The notes beneath the pieces were generated by a model. It saw only the letters and a list, made by a program, of their open reading frames with translations. It searched no databases and was not told where the DNA came from. Source: Isotricha intestinalis (Eukaryota > Ciliophora > Litostomatea > Vestibuliferida > Isotrichidae). From it: a DNA stretch of 64,000 nt. Made by a program: the position numbers and the translations under genes. Shown here piece by piece: positions 61,868 to 64,000 of this stretch; the first letter of the stretch is position 1; each line of letters starts with the position of its first letter. Location: contig JAJJLU010000331.1 of NCBI GenBank assembly GCA_023807065.1, positions 1-64,000 on the forward strand, given 5' to 3'.

Positions 61868-63808
61868 ATGTCAAAATCCCCAAAAATTTCAATAGGATAT
61901 TATGAAGAATTAAAAAGACAAGTGGAAAATATTTCAGCATCAAAAATAATAAATCAAGCATTAGATGTAGGAAGTAATTTACGTTCAAATACTCCAGAAA
62001 AAGAAAATGAAAGGAATGAATTAGCTTTTGAAATAGTACATAATACAAAAGAAACAGCAAGAAATACTTTTTTATCTAATTTAAATAGTAGAAAAGTAGA
62101 TAAATTAATAAAACAATTTACTATAAATGTTGATGAATGTAATGATAATGCTCAAAAAAATTTAAATAAAATATTAGATGATATTACAAAATGTAAACAT
62201 AGTATTGAAATTCATAAAAAAAAAAATGAAATGTTAATTGAACAATTAGCAGAAATAAATAATTCTTGTAAAAACATTGAAAATGAATTAAGAAATAAAA
62301 ATGAAGATATTAATAAATTACAAATTAAATTTGAAAAATTTACTCAAATTAAACCAATTTTTGAAGAATTAATTAGAAGTTTTCCTGATGAAGAACCTAA
62401 AGATTTGATTACTGGAATTAAAAATTCTATTGATCCTAATGTTAAAAAAATATATCAAATTGATAATTTAAATGATAAATTAGATTTACTTGAAAAAGAT
62501 GAATTAACTGAAAAAGAAAAGATGACAAAAACAGAAAATGAATTATTAGGAAAAATAAATGAAATTAAAATGGATGTTACAGCAAAAACTGAAAAATATA
62601 AAAAAGAAATTGATGAATTAGAAGAAGAATTAAAAATATTTCAAAATTATCAAAAAGAAAATGTTAGAATAAGAAATTTATTATATAATTTATTTCTAGA
62701 TATAATAACAAAAATTCCAAAAGAAAAATATAATTCTTTTGTAAAAGATTATGGAAAAGATCCTTCAAAAAAAGAAATTTTTGATGCAGAAGTATTTAAT
62801 AATGATAAATTTGTTGTTTTACTTCAAAATACAATATTAAAAAACCCAACAAAAAGTAGAGGAAGTTTATTATTAAGACAAACTATAGCTTATTCAAATA
62901 TGATGATAAGAAAATATTTTGAAAAAAAAGATTCATATAGATATGATCCAGTAACAACATTTAGAGAATTAAAAAATTTATTTGATAAAAAACAATTTGA
63001 TTTATATAAATTAGGTTGTTTAATTCAAAATTTAAAAACAAATCAACATAATAATAAACAAATAATCGCTGAATTAAAAAATGAACTGAAAATGTCAAAA
63101 TTAAAATTTTTATCTTTAAAGAAAAAAGCAGAAAGACAATTTAGAGTTGAAAAAGTTTCAAATCAAGGTAGAAAAAGGCATTTTAGTGCAAGAACAAAAT
63201 TTAAAAAAAAACAATTACCTTTATTAAACAATAATATGAGGCCTAGTACTTCAATGGATCCAAAGAAAAAATTTTTCATAACTACTACAAATAAAAAATA
63301 TAATAAAAATGAAAATAATAAAAATGATAATGTTAAAGAAGAAGAAACAAAAGATATTAAATCAATTGATGAAGAATCTTCTGATAATGAAGAATCTGAT
63401 TTTTCTTCAAATGAAGAAGAAGAAGAAAGCAAAGAAGAAAGTTCAAATTTAGTTTTAGAAGATGAAAGTGTTGATCAAAAAGAAATTAAAAGATTTAGAG
63501 ATTTAAAAATAAGTAAAAATAGAGATAAATTAATTAGAAGTAATGGTTTTAAAGGTATGGATAATATTATTTCAGGTTTAAAAAATTTAGCTGATAGAAC
63601 TAATAGAATATTATATTATAAAACTCAAACTAATTTCAGTGAGAAAAAAACTTCTGATAGTTTAAATAATAAGAAAGATACTTTAAGTTCAAGTAATTTT
63701 AACTCTTTAAGAGATAAAAAAATTGATGAACATGAAAAAATTTATAATAAACTTTCTCAAGATGTTATGTCTAAATTAAATAAAATGATTACTGAAGTTA
63801 AAAAATAA
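61868..63808 (+). CDS. Coiled-coil protein with conserved helical middle domain, unknown
   Basis: This 646-aa protein starts MSKSPKISIGYYEELKRQ. Coiled coils cover about 60-265. A helical, less repetitive region (about 270-390) contains RIRNLLYNLFLDIITKIPKE and GSLLLRQTIAYSNMMIRKYF. A basic stretch follows (RKRHFSARTKFKKKQ), then an acidic Ser/Glu segment (about 490-535) and a charged tail. No catalytic motif is seen. The mix of coil, basic patch and acidic patch fits a cytoskeletal linker, without proof. Family not recognised. Confidence 0.75.
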   Translation: MSKSPKISIGYYEELKRQVENISASKIINQALDVGSNLRSNTPEKENERNELAFEIVHNTKETARNTFLSNLNSRKVDKLIKQFTINVDECNDNAQKNLNKILDDITKCKHSIEIHKKKNEMLIEQLAEINNSCKNIENELRNKNEDINKLQIKFEKFTQIKPIFEELIRSFPDEEPKDLITGIKNSIDPNVKKIYQIDNLNDKLDLLEKDELTEKEKMTKTENELLGKINEIKMDVTAKTEKYKKEIDELEEELKIFQNYQKENVRIRNLLYNLFLDIITKIPKEKYNSFVKDYGKDPSKKEIFDAEVFNNDKFVVLLQNTILKNPTKSRGSLLLRQTIAYSNMMIRKYFEKKDSYRYDPVTTFRELKNLFDKKQFDLYKLGCLIQNLKTNQHNNKQIIAELKNELKMSKLKFLSLKKKAERQFRVEKVSNQGRKRHFSARTKFKKKQLPLLNNNMRPSTSMDPKKKFFITTTNKKYNKNENNKNDNVKEEETKDIKSIDEESSDNEESDFSSNEEEEESKEESSNLVLEDESVDQKEIKRFRDLKISKNRDKLIRSNGFKGMDNIISGLKNLADRTNRILYYKTQTNFSEKKTSDSLNNKKDTLSSSNFNSLRDKKIDEHEKIYNKLSQDVMSKLNKMITEVKK

Positions 63809-63912
63809 ATTAAATTTGAAAAAAAAATACTAAAAATCAATAATACTTATTTTAAATTTTTTTATAACTTAAATATTTTTACATTAATTTTCATATTATT
63901 ATTCTAAAATAA

Positions 63913-64000
63913 ATGGATTCACCAAAAGAAATTTTAGATTCAAAATATATTCTTTTATCTAAAATAGGAAGTGGAGGAACTGCAGAAGTTTATTTATCTC
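63913..64000 (+). CDS. Protein kinase, 5' end only (cut by window edge)
   Basis: The frame from ATG 63913 reads MDSPKEILDSKYILLSKIGS then GGTAEVYLS. The glycine loop IGSGGTAEVYLS is that of a Ser/Thr protein kinase; the Thr-Ala in the loop is common in ciliate kinases. Only 29 codons are inside the window, so class and activity cannot be judged. Confidence 0.82.
   Translation, partial: MDSPKEILDSKYILLSKIGSGGTAEVYLS

Noticed and set aside
1..64000. Bacterial operons, CRISPR arrays, insertion sequences or phage genes
   Set aside because: Telomere, spliceosomal introns and eukaryotic families throughout; no direct-repeat/spacer pattern, transposase or integrase motif seen.

Overview
The window starts at a chromosome end. 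Bases 1-35 are a run of CCCCAAT telomere repeats, read toward the chromosome interior on the + strand. The rest is very AT-rich, intron-poor eukaryotic DNA packed with genes: 25 genes on both strands, most separated by 60-300 bp. The G-rich telomere unit (TTGGGG-like), large gene-dense linear DNA, tiny GTAAAA...AG introns (27-54 nt), Asn/Lys/Ile-rich proteins, and the gene content (channel-linked adenylate/guanylate cyclases, anoctamin, CTD-phosphatase-like and AGC kinase families, IFT43) point to a ciliate macronuclear chromosome. No in-frame TAA, TAG or TGA interrupts the conserved genes. Of 24 genes with a visible end, 23 stop at TAA and one at TGA. That fits the standard code, as used by litostomes (including rumen and gut trichostomes) and some heterotrichs. 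The exact organism is an inference.

Layout. 1-343: telomere and short subtelomere. 344-6917: three minus-strand genes: a tandem guanidino-kinase-fold protein with both active sites eroded, a two-pass membrane protein, and a three-exon coiled-coil protein. 6977-15943: two convergent giant coiled-coil proteins, one with 29 exact 14-residue repeats. 16119-26682: a CTD-type phosphatase, an unknown helical protein and a 2166-aa LRR protein. 26761-29740: a divergent pair, a RING/B-box/propeller protein and a probable N-myristoylated protein. 30585-35159: a membrane-anchored penicillin-acylase-like Ntn hydrolase and an unknown protein. 35257-46538: two paralogous membrane cyclases flanking a Ras-like GTPase, IFT43, a coiled-coil protein and an AGC-type kinase. 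46863-54370: a small coiled-coil protein and a ZFYVE26/spastizin-like giant. 54448-64000: an anoctamin, an ArfGAP-like protein, two coiled-coil proteins and the start of another protein kinase.

Themes. Several genes fit cilium and second-messenger biology: IFT43, voltage-sensor cyclases, AGC kinase, the RIIa-like docking motif on the guanidino-kinase protein, anoctamin and many coiled coils. Others fit membrane traffic (ZFYVE26-like, ArfGAP-like). A striking number of enzyme-fold proteins have altered catalytic residues: the double guanidino kinase, one metal Asp in each cyclase, the ArfGAP arginine finger and the GTPase switch II Gln. The second cyclase also carries two apparent +1 frameshifts. 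No mobile element, tRNA, rRNA or CRISPR array was recognised.
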